Both the position numbers and the translations under genes were made by a program. A stretch of DNA of 64,000 bases from CBDCYS01 sp965224215 (GTDB lineage Bacteria > Acidobacteriota > Terriglobia > Bryobacterales > UBA6623): positions 62,001-126,000 of the forward strand of contig CBDCYS010000019.1 in the NCBI GenBank assembly GCA_965224215.1. Direction: 5' to 3'. Within the stretch, counting starts at the first letter, position 1; every line of letters starts with the position of its first letter. The notes under the pieces are model-generated. The model saw only the letters and a program-made list of their open reading frames with translations. It made no database searches and was not told the origin of the DNA. This document shows positions 46,006-56,001 of the stretch, in pieces.

Positions 46006-46296
46006 TTACTCCGCCAGGTTTTCGATTTTCTCCAGCAAAGCTTCGATCCTCTTGCGGACCTCGTTTCTCTCCGACCTCAATTCACCGGCTTGGGCGAGCA
46101 ACCGCTCGATCTCGCTGTCTTTCTCGGCGAAGAGGGATTTTACGCGGGCGGCCTCTTTTTCCGCTTCTGATCGCTCGCGCTCTGCCGTTCGAAGGCGACC
46201 GATGGCTCCTTGGATACGACTTTCCAGCTTGTCGAGAACTTGCAAAGCGTCGGCGCCGTTAGCGCCCGCGTCGATTGAGGTGACCTGTGATTCCAT
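46006..46296 (-). CDS. small coiled-coil protein, ZapB-like
   Basis: 96 aa, a continuous coiled coil (GRLRTAERERSEAEKEAARV, EIERLLAQAGELRSERNEVR, ending IEALLEKIENLAE). Size, composition and position directly upstream of zapA suggest a ZapB-like division factor, but the match is by architecture, not by signature residues. Confidence 0.6.
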   Translation of the reverse strand: MESQVTSIDAGANGADALQVLDKLESRIQGAIGRLRTAERERSEAEKEAARVKSLFAEKDSEIERLLAQAGELRSERNEVRKRIEALLEKIENLAE

Positions 46297-46511
46297 AGGA
46301 TCTTGACTCTGCCGTGCTTATTTATCCTAGCGCAGAATCGCTCCAGCGCAAGGGGAATTCTGATGGTCTCGCCACTTTTGTGCGTTTTTTCGCGGCTGGC
46401 GTTCTGCCCAGCGAGCTACTCAGTCACTCTAGCCCGCATCGCGATGGCACGCCTGGCGCCGGTACCACTCTTGACCGAACCCTGGGGGCGCGGCTTGCTC
46501 AGCTCGCCCGG

Positions 46512-47147
46512 TCAGGAACTTCCGAAAAGGTGACCCATCTTTTCTCTCTTCGTTCGAAGATAGTCGGCGGAGGTCTCGGAAACCACTGCTTCGCAGGGAA
46601 CTCGTTCCGCGACCTCGATGCCGCCGGCCTCGAGGGCCTCGACCTTGGCCGGGTTGTTCGACAGAAACCGAACTTTCGAAAGGCCGAAATGGCGCATCAC
46701 CTCCACCGCAAGCGAGTAGTTGCGCTGGTCGGCGTCGAAGCCGAGTTGCTCGTTCGCCTCGACCGTGTCGGCGCCCTCGTCCTGTAGCTGATAGGCCATC
46801 AGCTTGTTGATCAACCCGATCCCGCGTCCCTCCTGCGGATCGTAGATCAACAAACCGCGCCCTTCCCGAGCAATCTGCTCGAGCGCGATCTCTAGTTGCT
46901 GACCGCAATCGCAGCGAAGGCTCCCGAAAACATCCCCTGTAAGGCATTGGGAATGGATACGGACCAACGGAGCCGGACCTGGGCTCGTGAAATCCCCAAT
47001 CTTGAGAACGACGGTTTCCGCTTCGTTGCCGTTTGGGTATCCGCGAAAACCGTCCGTCGAGCCACGAAAACCGAAGATGCGGAACTCTCCGAAGCGGCAA
47101 GGAAACCGCGCCTCGGCAACCTGCCGAACTTGCATTTTTGAATCCAC
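46512..47147 (-). CDS. ribA: GTP cyclohydrolase II
   Basis: 211 aa. LVRIHSQ, the Zn-binding CLTGDVFGSLRCDCGQQL, IYDPQEGRGIGLINKL and TVEANEQLGFDADQRNYSLA are the RibA signatures; no fused RibB domain. Opens the imidazole ring of GTP for riboflavin synthesis. Only 112 bases separate it from the divergent kinase gene, with no FMN-riboswitch sequence visible. Confidence 0.93.
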   Translation of the reverse strand: MDSKMQVRQVAEARFPCRFGEFRIFGFRGSTDGFRGYPNGNEAETVVLKIGDFTSPGPAPLVRIHSQCLTGDVFGSLRCDCGQQLEIALEQIAREGRGLLIYDPQEGRGIGLINKLMAYQLQDEGADTVEANEQLGFDADQRNYSLAVEVMRHFGLSKVRFLSNNPAKVEALEAGGIEVAERVPCEAVVSETSADYLRTKREKMGHLFGSS

Positions 47148-47259
47148 GGTGACGTTGCTGCTTCAAGAATGGAGGATCGTAGGGCGAAATGCGCTAGGAT
47201 CAGGGCGGTTCGAATATTACCATTATAGTGAACCTCGAGTTCATGGCCGGTTACCCGTG

Positions 47260-48672
47260 ATGCTCGATCAAGCCAGCGGATCTCTCTTGATGGAACGCGA
47301 ACTCCTCGTCATTCTGCTCGTCAAAGTCGCCGTTATCGCGTCGATGGCGAGCATCATGCTGCGCTGGTCGTTCGCGAAAAAAATGCTCCTGCGGGAGCAG
47401 CGGACCGCCCACCAGCGTCTGCAGCTTGGCCTTCTGTTTGGTGCGATTTTCATGTGTGGCACGCTGGCGCGCCTGTTTCTCGGGTACAAGGCCGCCGAGC
47501 TGGGCCTGGAGAGTTCACTGGTCTCCGGTTTGGTCGGAGGATATGTCACAGGGGCGGTTTCAGGCGGTCTGGTTGCCCTGCCTGCCCTGTTGAGCGGGCA
47601 ATGGATCACTCTGCCTTTGCTCGTCGGCGTGGGGGCGCTGGGCGGGTTGTTGCGAGACTTCGCGCCGGGCCCCGAGGAGATTTGGCGTTTCTCTCCTTTC
47701 TTCCCGTTCACGCTCTCGACCTGGTTTTCCAAGAATCTTGGTACGGCACAGAGCGCCTTTCAGATGCTGCTGCTCTTTGCCTGCATAGCGGTCGAGTTCA
47801 TTCGTACGAGCCTGGGGCATGCCTTTGAATCCAAGGACTGGCTATTCGTCCTTTATCCCTCCGATCCCGCGCCCAGTGCGCTGACGATCGTACTGGTCTA
47901 TTCCGCAACCGTGCTGTGCATCGGGCTGACGCTCAAGGTCTGGAACAACACTCGCAACGAATGGAAACTCGAAGAACAGCAGCGCCTCCTGATGCAGGCC
48001 CGGCTCTCGTCGCTGACCAGCCAGATCAACCCGCACTTTTTATTCAATACTCTGAATTCGGTGGCCTCGCTGATTCGCAGCGACCGCGACACAGCCCGGC
48101 AGGTGGTTTTCAAGCTGTCGGCCATTCTTCGCCGCCTGCTTCGAAAAGAAGACACTTTCGCACCGCTGCACGAGGAGCTGACCTTCATTGACGACTACTT
48201 GAGCATCGAAGTGGTGCGCTTCGGAGACAAGCTCAAGATCGTCAAGGAAATCGCGGTCGACACGTTGCACGCGCTCGTTCCCAGCATGATGCTGCAGCCC
48301 CTGGTCGAAAACTCGCTCAAGCACGGACTCAGCCCGAAAATCGACGGAGGGACGATCTGGATACGCAGCGCCATCCGCGGCGGGCGGCTACAAATCGAGC
48401 TAGAGGACGACGGGGTTGGCATCCCGCCCGAGCTCATGGCCGACGTCTTTCAACGCGGCATCGGAATCAGCAATGTCCACGAAAGACTACGCGTGCTTTA
48501 CGGCAACGAATTCCATATGACGATCGAGCCACGCGCCACGGGCGGGACTCATGTGCGGATTCAGCTTCCCGAGTTGCAGGATCCGGCCGTCGGAGAGGTT
48601 TCGCCCCAGGCGGCCACCGGCGCGGAACAAGCGCCGGTCGGACAGGCCACAGGAACATGGCGGACCCCGTAG
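47260..48672 (+). CDS. LytS/YehU-type sensor histidine kinase (orphan)
   Basis: 470 aa from ATG 47260; the frame is open 5' but overlaps ribA. Five to six membrane helices, including the 5TMR_LYT-type segment (residues 40-200: LARLFLGYKAAELG, GLVGGYVTGAVSGGLVALPA), then a cytoplasmic His_kinase domain with the H-box INPHFLFNTLNSVASLI and an N-box VENSLKHGL with GVGIP and GGTHVRIQLPE. Autophosphorylates on the H-box His; the usual LytTR response regulator gene is not next to it. C-terminus is Ala/Gly/Pro-rich. Confidence 0.88.
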   Translation: MLDQASGSLLMERELLVILLVKVAVIASMASIMLRWSFAKKMLLREQRTAHQRLQLGLLFGAIFMCGTLARLFLGYKAAELGLESSLVSGLVGGYVTGAVSGGLVALPALLSGQWITLPLLVGVGALGGLLRDFAPGPEEIWRFSPFFPFTLSTWFSKNLGTAQSAFQMLLLFACIAVEFIRTSLGHAFESKDWLFVLYPSDPAPSALTIVLVYSATVLCIGLTLKVWNNTRNEWKLEEQQRLLMQARLSSLTSQINPHFLFNTLNSVASLIRSDRDTARQVVFKLSAILRRLLRKEDTFAPLHEELTFIDDYLSIEVVRFGDKLKIVKEIAVDTLHALVPSMMLQPLVENSLKHGLSPKIDGGTIWIRSAIRGGRLQIELEDDGVGIPPELMADVFQRGIGISNVHERLRVLYGNEFHMTIEPRATGGTHVRIQLPELQDPAVGEVSPQAATGAEQAPVGQATGTWRTP

Positions 48673-48842
48673 AGCAGCCGCGGCGATTGATTGCAACTCG
48701 ATCAGCGTTGTCAGGGCGCCGTCCTGGCTGGTTGCGAGGCAGCTGCCTCGAAAATCAGATGGCAGCGTCCCCCATTTTCACCCCGGCTGCGAGGTAGGTC
48801 CGCCGGCCTTGTTTGATTCGGGCGCCTGGGGGGCAAGCGCCT

Positions 48843-49274
48843 CTACGACGTTGCGCCTTCGCTCTCCGTGGTGAAGGTCGCCTCGATCTTCGGCAACTGG
48901 AAAGCGCCGGATACGAACGGCGTAAACAGGTGCATCGGGTAGTCCTCAATGACCACCTGTACGCGCGAGATCTGATTGTCCAAGTCTTCCGTCGCGACCG
49001 TGATCAGACTTGTTGACATGCCGAAGAAGGGGTTGCTGCCGCCGTCGGGGTCTCCGTAGGCAACCACATTCTTGATTTTCGTCGCGTCATAAGTACTAAC
49101 GATCCCGTAACGGGCGCCCGCTTGAACCCGCTGCACCAAACCCTGGTAGGTGAATAGGATCGTACCCATGTCGACAATTCCGATCATGACGAAAAGGAAC
49201 AGGAAGAGGGCGCTTTCGACCATCGTGACTCCCCGCCGTTTGGCGTTGCGGCATTGATGGTGGATTGACTTCAA
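48843..49274 (-). CDS. TadE-like pilus assembly protein
   Basis: 143 aa. Basic N-terminus, then RRGVTMVESALFLFLFVMIG, the Glu-containing pseudopilin membrane segment of TadE/TadF (R-G-x-x-x-V-E), then a periplasmic beta domain. Normally one of several minor pseudopilins of the Tad/Flp secretion system; no other tad gene is in the window. Confidence 0.82.
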   Translation of the reverse strand: MKSIHHQCRNAKRRGVTMVESALFLFLFVMIGIVDMGTILFTYQGLVQRVQAGARYGIVSTYDATKIKNVVAYGDPDGGSNPFFGMSTSLITVATEDLDNQISRVQVVIEDYPMHLFTPFVSGAFQLPKIEATFTTESEGATS

Positions 49275-49507
49275 TGTGGTTTCCTCCTAGGCAGCAGGCG
49301 GCAATTCCAGGTAGCTCGCTCGATCATCTTATCGGCAGAACGAGACGAAGTCTGAGGCACAGTGCGTCGACAGGAAGCAGCGCTCGTCCCGCCAACGGGG
49401 AAACTGCAAGCGCTTGCCCGCCGCAGCCATGGCTGTGGATTGATCCGTTCGAAATAACCGCTTGCTGACGCGCGCGGCTCAAGGGCTCTCAGTCCAGCGT
49501 AAGGAGG

Positions 49508-50677
49508 TTAACCCAGAATCTTCCGCATCATCGTGTCGATGCGGTCCAAGGCTTCTTTGATCTCCGGGAGCGCGGTGGCGTAGCTGAACCGCAGGTACCC
49601 TTCCCCGTAGGCTCCAAAACTGGTGCCGCTCAAACAGGCCACACCGGCTTCATTCAGCACCCGGTACTCCAGCTCCTCCGACTTGATGCCGGTTTTAGAG
49701 GTGTTCGGGAAAGCGTAAAACGCACCACCCGTGCTGGTGCACGAGAATCCGGGGATCTTATTGAATCCCGAGACGATCACGTCGCGGCGGCGGGCAAACT
49801 CGGCGACCATCTCATCGACGGAGTCTTGCGGCCCCCGCAAAGCCTCGATCCCTGCTCGCTGGCTGAAGCTCGAAGTATGCGAATTGCAGTTGACCATCAG
49901 CAAGCAGACGGCGTCGAGCAGAAACTTCGGCATCACGCCGAAGCCCATACGCCACCCGGTCATTGAGAAAGTTTTCGAGAAGCCGTCGAGCAGAATGATC
50001 TTCTCCATCATGCCGTCGATCTGGGTAATGGAGAACGGTTTCTCGTCGAAGTAGATGCGGCTGTAGACTTCGTCCGCCAGCACCATGACGTCGCGGTCGC
50101 GAACCATTTCGGCGATCGCTCGAATGTCTTCTTCCGGGATGACGCCGCCGGTTGGATTCTGCGGCGAATTAAGGATCAGCAGCTTCGTGCGATCAGTGAT
50201 CTTGTCGCGCAGTTGGTCGAGATCGAGCGAAAAGCCGCGGCTTTCGACCAGCGGCATCGCCACCGGCGTGGCGCCTGTGAAGCGAATCATCGACTCATAG
50301 ATCGGGAATCCCGGGTTGGGGTAAAGCGCCTCGTCACCGGGCTCGAGCAGGGCCAAAATCGGGAAGAACAGGATCGGTTTACCGCCCGGCGTGACGACAA
50401 CGTTGTCGGGGCTGACTTCGATGCCCCGCTGCTTCGAGACCGTCTCGGCAATGGCGACGCGCAACTCCGGGTCGCCCTGAGTCGGACCGTACTTCGTCCA
50501 GCCGTCGTCGAGCGCCCGCTTGCACTCCTCGACGATATGCTTGGCGGTCGGGAAATCGGGTTCACCGATTTCCATGTGGATAATCGAGCGTCCCTGAGCC
50601 TCGAGAGCCCGCGCCTTAACAAGAACATCGAATGCGCCTTCGCCGCGCACGCCATTGAGTCGACTGGAAAGTTTCAT
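49508..50677 (-). CDS. pyridoxal-phosphate aminotransferase (class I/II)
   Basis: 389 aa. IHMEIGEPDFPT, TKYGPTQGDPELR, the PLP pocket LILNSPQNPTGG with VMVLADEVYSRIYF, and the Schiff-base Lys in DGFSKTFSMTGWRMGFG. Belongs to fold type I family I-gamma aspartate/aromatic aminotransferases (AspB-like). Substrate cannot be fixed; probably Asp or a related amino acid. Confidence 0.9.
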   Translation of the reverse strand: MKLSSRLNGVRGEGAFDVLVKARALEAQGRSIIHMEIGEPDFPTAKHIVEECKRALDDGWTKYGPTQGDPELRVAIAETVSKQRGIEVSPDNVVVTPGGKPILFFPILALLEPGDEALYPNPGFPIYESMIRFTGATPVAMPLVESRGFSLDLDQLRDKITDRTKLLILNSPQNPTGGVIPEEDIRAIAEMVRDRDVMVLADEVYSRIYFDEKPFSITQIDGMMEKIILLDGFSKTFSMTGWRMGFGVMPKFLLDAVCLLMVNCNSHTSSFSQRAGIEALRGPQDSVDEMVAEFARRRDVIVSGFNKIPGFSCTSTGGAFYAFPNTSKTGIKSEELEYRVLNEAGVACLSGTSFGAYGEGYLRFSYATALPEIKEALDRIDTMMRKILG

Positions 50678-50819
50678 GGTGGTTTTGGAGTGAATTGCGG
50701 CCCGTTTTCGAGAGCTGCGGAGCGCTTTGATTAGTCCAAGATCATAGCACCACTCAGAAGTTCTAAAGTCCCCGGTATACCTGCGGGCAGAGCCTCAGCC
50801 TAGAAAACTCAGTCGCTCG

Positions 50820-51506
50820 TCAGCTAGATTCTTGGGTCGAGCCGGTTGGCCCAGTGCCGATGATGGCCTGGTATTTGCGAACGCGGCGCTGAGTGGCCGG
50901 ATCTCCGGAGACTTCGGCGGCCGCACTGGCCTCGCTGAGCCATTGGCGTGCTCGTTCGGTATCCCTCCGCTTGCGAGCCAGAAGAGCGAGTTCGATAGCG
51001 CTTTCCGCAACGCCTTCCACGACGTTGACCGAAGCGTAAAGCTCCTTCGCTTCCTCCCAGAGCCGGCTCGCCTGTTCGCCTTCGCCCGCTTCGCCTTGGA
51101 GTACCGCCATGCTGCGAATGGTGTTCGCCAAGTCGAGCCGGGAGGACTTGGGGTCGGCGCGATAGATAGCGAGGGCTTCGTCATAACAGGGCTGGGCCAG
51201 GTCGGCGCGTCCAGCGTGCTGATGCACATCGCCCAGGTGGCGGATCGTGTGAGCTAATCTGAGCGTGCTACCCTCTTCGCGATGGATGGCGACGGCCTCC
51301 TCATAATGCTGCCGCGCGACCTCAACTTGATGGAGCTTCCTCTCGATCTCCGCCAGCCCTCGGAGAACCATCGCCAGCTCGGCTCGGCTCCCATCCCGCC
51401 GAACGATGAGCAACGCCTCGGACGCATCGCGTCCGGCATCGGCAAACCGGTTGTCCTTTAGCGCCTGCCCGGTCTTGCGCAGTAGATTTTGGAGTGCGTC
51501 CGTCAC
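50820..51506 (-). CDS. TPR protein
   Basis: 228 aa with four consecutive TPR-type units (RFADAGRDASEALLIVRRD, HYEEAVAIHREEGSTLRLAH, CYDEALAIYRADPKSSRLDL, LWEEAKELYASVNVVEGVAE). No signal peptide. Such proteins scaffold partners; none is indicated. Downstream of carB on the same strand with 59 bases between. Confidence 0.8.
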   Translation of the reverse strand: MTDALQNLLRKTGQALKDNRFADAGRDASEALLIVRRDGSRAELAMVLRGLAEIERKLHQVEVARQHYEEAVAIHREEGSTLRLAHTIRHLGDVHQHAGRADLAQPCYDEALAIYRADPKSSRLDLANTIRSMAVLQGEAGEGEQASRLWEEAKELYASVNVVEGVAESAIELALLARKRRDTERARQWLSEASAAAEVSGDPATQRRVRKYQAIIGTGPTGSTQESS

Positions 51507-51565
51507 CGCGGTTCGTTAGGTTGTCAGGCGTAGGACCTAGAACGCCCACAACCCTAAAGGGTTCG

Positions 51566-54500
51566 TTACGAGACCTTTTCGCTCGCATGCAGCTCTTGCA
51601 GCGAGCGTACCTGCAGCGGCTGCGTGCGTCGCGCCGCTATACCTTCAGCGGCCGCCCTAGCTCCGCTCAGGGTCGTGATACACGGAACATTCTGCTGTAC
51701 GGCTGCACGGCGGATGACCTTCTCGTCCTGGAAAGAATCGGCGCCCGCCGGCGTGTTGATAATCAAGTCCAACTGGCGGCCCTTGATGAGGTCGACAATG
51801 TTCGGCCGGCCTTCGTTGACCTTGAAGACAACCTTACAGTCGAGGCCCTCGGCGCGCAGAGCGGAGGCGGTTCCACGGGTAGCGTAAAGCGGTAACCCCA
51901 GTGCGGCGAACTTCTTGGCGACCTCGATTCCTTCGGGCCGGTTGCGGCGATTGACGCTAACGAAAACAGATCCGGTCTCCGGCAACGCCTGACCGGCGCT
52001 GAGCTGGGCCTTGGCAAACGCTTCGCCAAAAGTATCTCCGATGCCCATGACCTCGCCCGTTGAGCGCATTTCAGGACCGAGGATAGGATCGACACCAGCA
52101 AACTTATTGAAAGGGAAGACCGGGGATTTGACGCAGTTTTTCTTGACCGGGAGCACGCCCCCCGGCAGCCCGTAGTCACTGAGTTTGCGGCCCACCATCA
52201 GTCCAACCGCAATCTTGGCCAGTGGCACGCCTGTCGCCTTGCTGACGTAGGGCACCGTCCGCGAGGCCCGCGGGTTGACCTCGATGACATAGACTTTGCC
52301 GTTCTGGATGGCGTACTGCACGTTCATCAGACCGATCACGTTAAGGGCCTTCGCCATACGTACCGTGTAGTCGCGAATCGTTTCAAGCTGCTCTTCCGGG
52401 ATGGACGCAGCCGGCAGCACGCAGGAGCTATCGCCGGAGTGCACACCGGCCTCTTCGATATGCTCCATGATGCCGCCGATCAGGACGTCATCACCGTCAC
52501 AGAGCGCGTCGACATCGACCTCGGTGGCGTCTTCGAGGAAACGGTCGACAAGCACGGGGCGTTCCTGGGAATAGACAACCGCCTCCCGCATGTAGCTTGC
52601 AACCGTCTGCTCGTCGTAGGCGATCACCATGGCGCGCCCGCCGAGCACGTAGCTGGGCCGAACGAGAACGGGGTAGCCGATCCGGCGGGCCACTTCGAGT
52701 GCTTCCTCCGGGCTAGTGGCCGTTCCGTTGGCCGGCGAAGGAATGTCGAGGCGGTCGAGCAGCTTGACGAAACGGTCGCGGTCTTCGGCCAGGTCAATCG
52801 ACTCAGGATCCGTTCCGATGATGGGGACTCCGTGGGCCTTCAACGGCAGCGCCAGGGTTAGCGGAGTCTGCCCTCCAAACTGGACGATTACGCCGTCGGG
52901 CTTCTCGGTGTCGCAAATGTTGAGAACGTTCTCCAGCGTCAGGGGTTCAAAATAAAGCCGGTCACTGGTGTCGTAGTCGGTCGACACGGTCTCTGGATTG
53001 CAGTTGACCATAATCGACTCCCAGCCCAGCTCTTGCAGCGCGAATGAGGCATGGCAGCAGCAGTAGTCGAACTCGATTCCCTGCCCAATGCGATTGGGGC
53101 CGGAGCCGAGAATGATGACCTTGCGGCGATCGGCGGGCTCGGACTCGCATTCCGACTCGTACTCGGAATAGAGGTAGGGGGTGAAGCTTTCGAACTCTGC
53201 CGCGCAAGTATCGACTTGCTTGAAAATGGCCTGAATGCCTTCCCGCTTGCGCTTGATGCGAACCGTGTCTTCGTCCGTCGACCAGTAGCGCGCCAGGCGG
53301 TTGTCGGAAAGCCCCAGTCGCTTGGCCTCGAGAAACTTCTCGCGAGAAATCGTATCGAGAGTTTCTCCCTTGATCTCTTGCTGGAAATCGACGACGATCT
53401 TGAGTTGCTGCAAGAACCAGGGATCGATGCTGGTCATCTCGGCGATTTGTTTCACCGAGTAGCCCTGGGCCAGCGCGTAACGCACATAATTGAGCCTCTC
53501 GGGCGTGGCCGTGATGAGGCGCTGTGCGATCAACTCTGGATCGTAGACTTCCGAGCCGGCCTTCTTGCCGGTTTCGAGACTCCGAATGGCCTTCCACAGC
53601 GCGCTTTTGAACGTGCGGCCGATGGCCATCACCTCGCCGATGCTTTTCATCTGCACGCCCAGCAACGGCTCGCTGCCCGGAAACTTTTCGAACTGCCACT
53701 TCGGGATTTTGACGACGACATAGTCGATCGTCGGCTCGAAGCAGGCGGGCGTCTTTTGCGTGATGTCGTTGGGAATCTCGTCTAGCCGCAAACCAACCGC
53801 AAGCTTGGCGGCGATCTTCGCGATCGGGAAGCCGGTCGCCTTCGACGCCAGAGCCGAGCTTCGCGAGACGCGCGGGTTCATCTCGATGACGATCATACGG
53901 CCCGTGTTGGGCTCAATGGCGAACTGGACGTTCGATCCGCCCGTGTCCACTCCAATTTCACGCAGGCACGCCAGCGCTCCGTCGCGCATCATCTGGTATT
54001 CGCGGTCCGTCAAGGTTTGGGCCGGGGCGACCGTAATCGAATCGCCGGTGTGCACTCCCATGGGATCGAAATTCTCGATCGAGCAAATGATGATGCAATT
54101 GTCGGCCAGGTCGCGCATGACCTCGAGCTCGAATTCTTTCCAGCCCAGCACACTCTCTTCGATCAAGACCTCGTGTACCGGGGAAATTTCGAGTGCCCGC
54201 GTCAGCAGCTCAACCATCTCCTCGCTGTTGTAGGAGAGCCCGCCGCCGCTTCCGCCGAGTGTGAAGCTGGGCCGCAGCACGACTGGATAGCCGACTTCGT
54301 TGGCGAACTCCAACCCGGCTTGAAGGTTATTCACCAGCTTCGACTGCGGGACGTCGAGGCCGATTTTCTTCATGGCGTCTTTGAAGAGCAGCCGGTCTTC
54401 GGCCTTCTTGATGGCTTCGAGCTTGGCGCCGATCAATTCGACGCCGAACTCCTCGAGAACACCCGCCTCGGCCAGCTCGACCGAGAGGTTCAGTCCGGTC

Positions 54501-54778
54501 TGGCCGCCAACAGTCGAGAGCAGCGCGTCCGGACGCTCTCTGCGGATGATTTCCGTGAGGTACTCCCGGGTCAGCGGCTCAATGTAGGTGCGCTCGGCCA
54601 GCTCCGGGTCGGTCATGATGGTCGCCGGATTCGAGTTGACCAGCACGACCTCGTAGCCCTCGTCACGCAACGACTTGCAGGCTTGAGTTCCTGAATAGTC
54701 GAACTCGCAAGCCTGCCCGATGACGATCGGCCCCGAGCCGATGATCATGATCTTGTGAATGTCGGTTCGCTTTGGCAT
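51566..54778 (-). CDS. carB: carbamoyl phosphate synthase large subunit
   Basis: 1070 aa, full length: two homologous ATP-grasp halves (first begins DIHKIMIIGSGPIVIGQACE, second KVIILGSGPNRIGQGIEFD) and the C-terminal allosteric MGS-like domain (LYATRGTASALRAEGLDCKV). Makes carbamoyl phosphate for pyrimidines and arginine. Downstream of carA by 95 bases; that gap has a short direct repeat (GCGGATTGGTTG twice, near 54790). Confidence 0.97.
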   Translation of the reverse strand: MPKRTDIHKIMIIGSGPIVIGQACEFDYSGTQACKSLRDEGYEVVLVNSNPATIMTDPELAERTYIEPLTREYLTEIIRRERPDALLSTVGGQTGLNLSVELAEAGVLEEFGVELIGAKLEAIKKAEDRLLFKDAMKKIGLDVPQSKLVNNLQAGLEFANEVGYPVVLRPSFTLGGSGGGLSYNSEEMVELLTRALEISPVHEVLIEESVLGWKEFELEVMRDLADNCIIICSIENFDPMGVHTGDSITVAPAQTLTDREYQMMRDGALACLREIGVDTGGSNVQFAIEPNTGRMIVIEMNPRVSRSSALASKATGFPIAKIAAKLAVGLRLDEIPNDITQKTPACFEPTIDYVVVKIPKWQFEKFPGSEPLLGVQMKSIGEVMAIGRTFKSALWKAIRSLETGKKAGSEVYDPELIAQRLITATPERLNYVRYALAQGYSVKQIAEMTSIDPWFLQQLKIVVDFQQEIKGETLDTISREKFLEAKRLGLSDNRLARYWSTDEDTVRIKRKREGIQAIFKQVDTCAAEFESFTPYLYSEYESECESEPADRRKVIILGSGPNRIGQGIEFDYCCCHASFALQELGWESIMVNCNPETVSTDYDTSDRLYFEPLTLENVLNICDTEKPDGVIVQFGGQTPLTLALPLKAHGVPIIGTDPESIDLAEDRDRFVKLLDRLDIPSPANGTATSPEEALEVARRIGYPVLVRPSYVLGGRAMVIAYDEQTVASYMREAVVYSQERPVLVDRFLEDATEVDVDALCDGDDVLIGGIMEHIEEAGVHSGDSSCVLPAASIPEEQLETIRDYTVRMAKALNVIGLMNVQYAIQNGKVYVIEVNPRASRTVPYVSKATGVPLAKIAVGLMVGRKLSDYGLPGGVLPVKKNCVKSPVFPFNKFAGVDPILGPEMRSTGEVMGIGDTFGEAFAKAQLSAGQALPETGSVFVSVNRRNRPEGIEVAKKFAALGLPLYATRGTASALRAEGLDCKVVFKVNEGRPNIVDLIKGRQLDLIINTPAGADSFQDEKVIRRAAVQQNVPCITTLSGARAAAEGIAARRTQPLQVRSLQELHASEKVS

Positions 54779-54873
54779 TCGTGGTTGTCGCGGATTGGTT
54801 GCGCGGATTGGTTGCGTGGGTTGCTTAACTGCTGGCGTGCCGGGTTCTTACCGGAATGCCTGTCGCGACTGCC

Positions 54874-56001
54874 TCAAGTTGTCCGCATCAAATCGACAAA
54901 TTCCTGGAACAAATAGCGCGAATCGTGTGGCCCTGGCGCGGCTTCCGGGTGATATTGTACTCCGAACATCGGATCCTTGCGGCTGCGAAAACCTTCTACT
55001 GTTTGGTCGTTCAAATTAATATGAGTCAGCTCGATATCGGTGCTGCCCAAGGAGTCCGGGTCAACCGCGAATCCGTGGTTTTGCGAGGTGATTTCGACTT
55101 TGCCTGTCAGCTCGTTCCGGACCGGGTGATTGACACCGTGATGGCCAAACTTGAGCTTGAAAGTCTTCGCTCCGTTGGCGAGTCCCATCACCTGGTGTCC
55201 CAGGCAAATCCCGAACATTGGTATGCGGCCGATCAGTTTTCGCACGTTTTCGATCTGTGGCTTCAAGGGCTCCGGGTCGCCCGGACCGTTCGAAAGGAAC
55301 ACGCCATCCGGCTTGAGCGAAATGACATCTTCAGCACTCGTGAGCGACGGCACAACCGTCACCCGGCATCCAATCTGCACCAGTTGCCGCAGGATATTGT
55401 GCTTGATGCCGAAATCGTAGGCAACAACGTGGAGCGACGCTTCTGGCGCGTCGCCCAAGATTTCCGACGGTGAGCAGGGATCGACCCCGCGGTTCCATTC
55501 ATAGCGCTGCTTGGTCGAGACCGATGTAGCCAAATCGAGGCCGGCCATCGCCGGAATCCCGCGCGCTTTCTCGACCAGTTTTTCGTGATTGATTTCGAGA
55601 GACGAGATCACTCCCCGCAACGACCCCTTGGATCGCAGGTGGCGCACCAGCGCGCGGGTGTCAATCTCGGCGATGATCGGGATTCTCTGTTTGGCAAGGA
55701 AGTCGGCCGCATGTTCGGTCGACCGCCAGTTGCTTGCCACCGGCGAAAACTCCCGAACCACCAGACCCTCGATGTAGGGCCGGGCCGACTCGCTGTCCTG
55801 ATTATTGGCGCCGTAGTTGCCGATTTGCGGATTCGTCAGAATGACGATCTGACCGCTGTAGGATGGGTCGGTAAAGATCTCTTGATATCCAGTGATACCG
55901 GTGTTAAAGACCACTTCGCCGTAGCTCTCGGCCTTTGCGCCAACGGACTTTCCGTGAAATACGCGACCGTCCTCCAGCACCAGGAGGGCGTCGAACATCA
56001 T
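54874..56001 (-). CDS. carA: carbamoyl phosphate synthase small subunit
   Basis: 375 aa. N-terminal CPSase_sm_chain (MMFDALLVLEDGRVFHGKSV, NTGITGYQEIFTDPSYSGQI) and a C-terminal class I glutaminase domain with the nucleophile in FGICLGHQVMGLA and the His/Glu of QYHPEAAPGPHDS. Its ATG overlaps the lepB stop region by four bases (55998-56001), so lepB-carA-carB are probably one transcript. Confidence 0.97.
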   Translation of the reverse strand: MMFDALLVLEDGRVFHGKSVGAKAESYGEVVFNTGITGYQEIFTDPSYSGQIVILTNPQIGNYGANNQDSESARPYIEGLVVREFSPVASNWRSTEHAADFLAKQRIPIIAEIDTRALVRHLRSKGSLRGVISSLEINHEKLVEKARGIPAMAGLDLATSVSTKQRYEWNRGVDPCSPSEILGDAPEASLHVVAYDFGIKHNILRQLVQIGCRVTVVPSLTSAEDVISLKPDGVFLSNGPGDPEPLKPQIENVRKLIGRIPMFGICLGHQVMGLANGAKTFKLKFGHHGVNHPVRNELTGKVEITSQNHGFAVDPDSLGSTDIELTHINLNDQTVEGFRSRKDPMFGVQYHPEAAPGPHDSRYLFQEFVDLMRTT

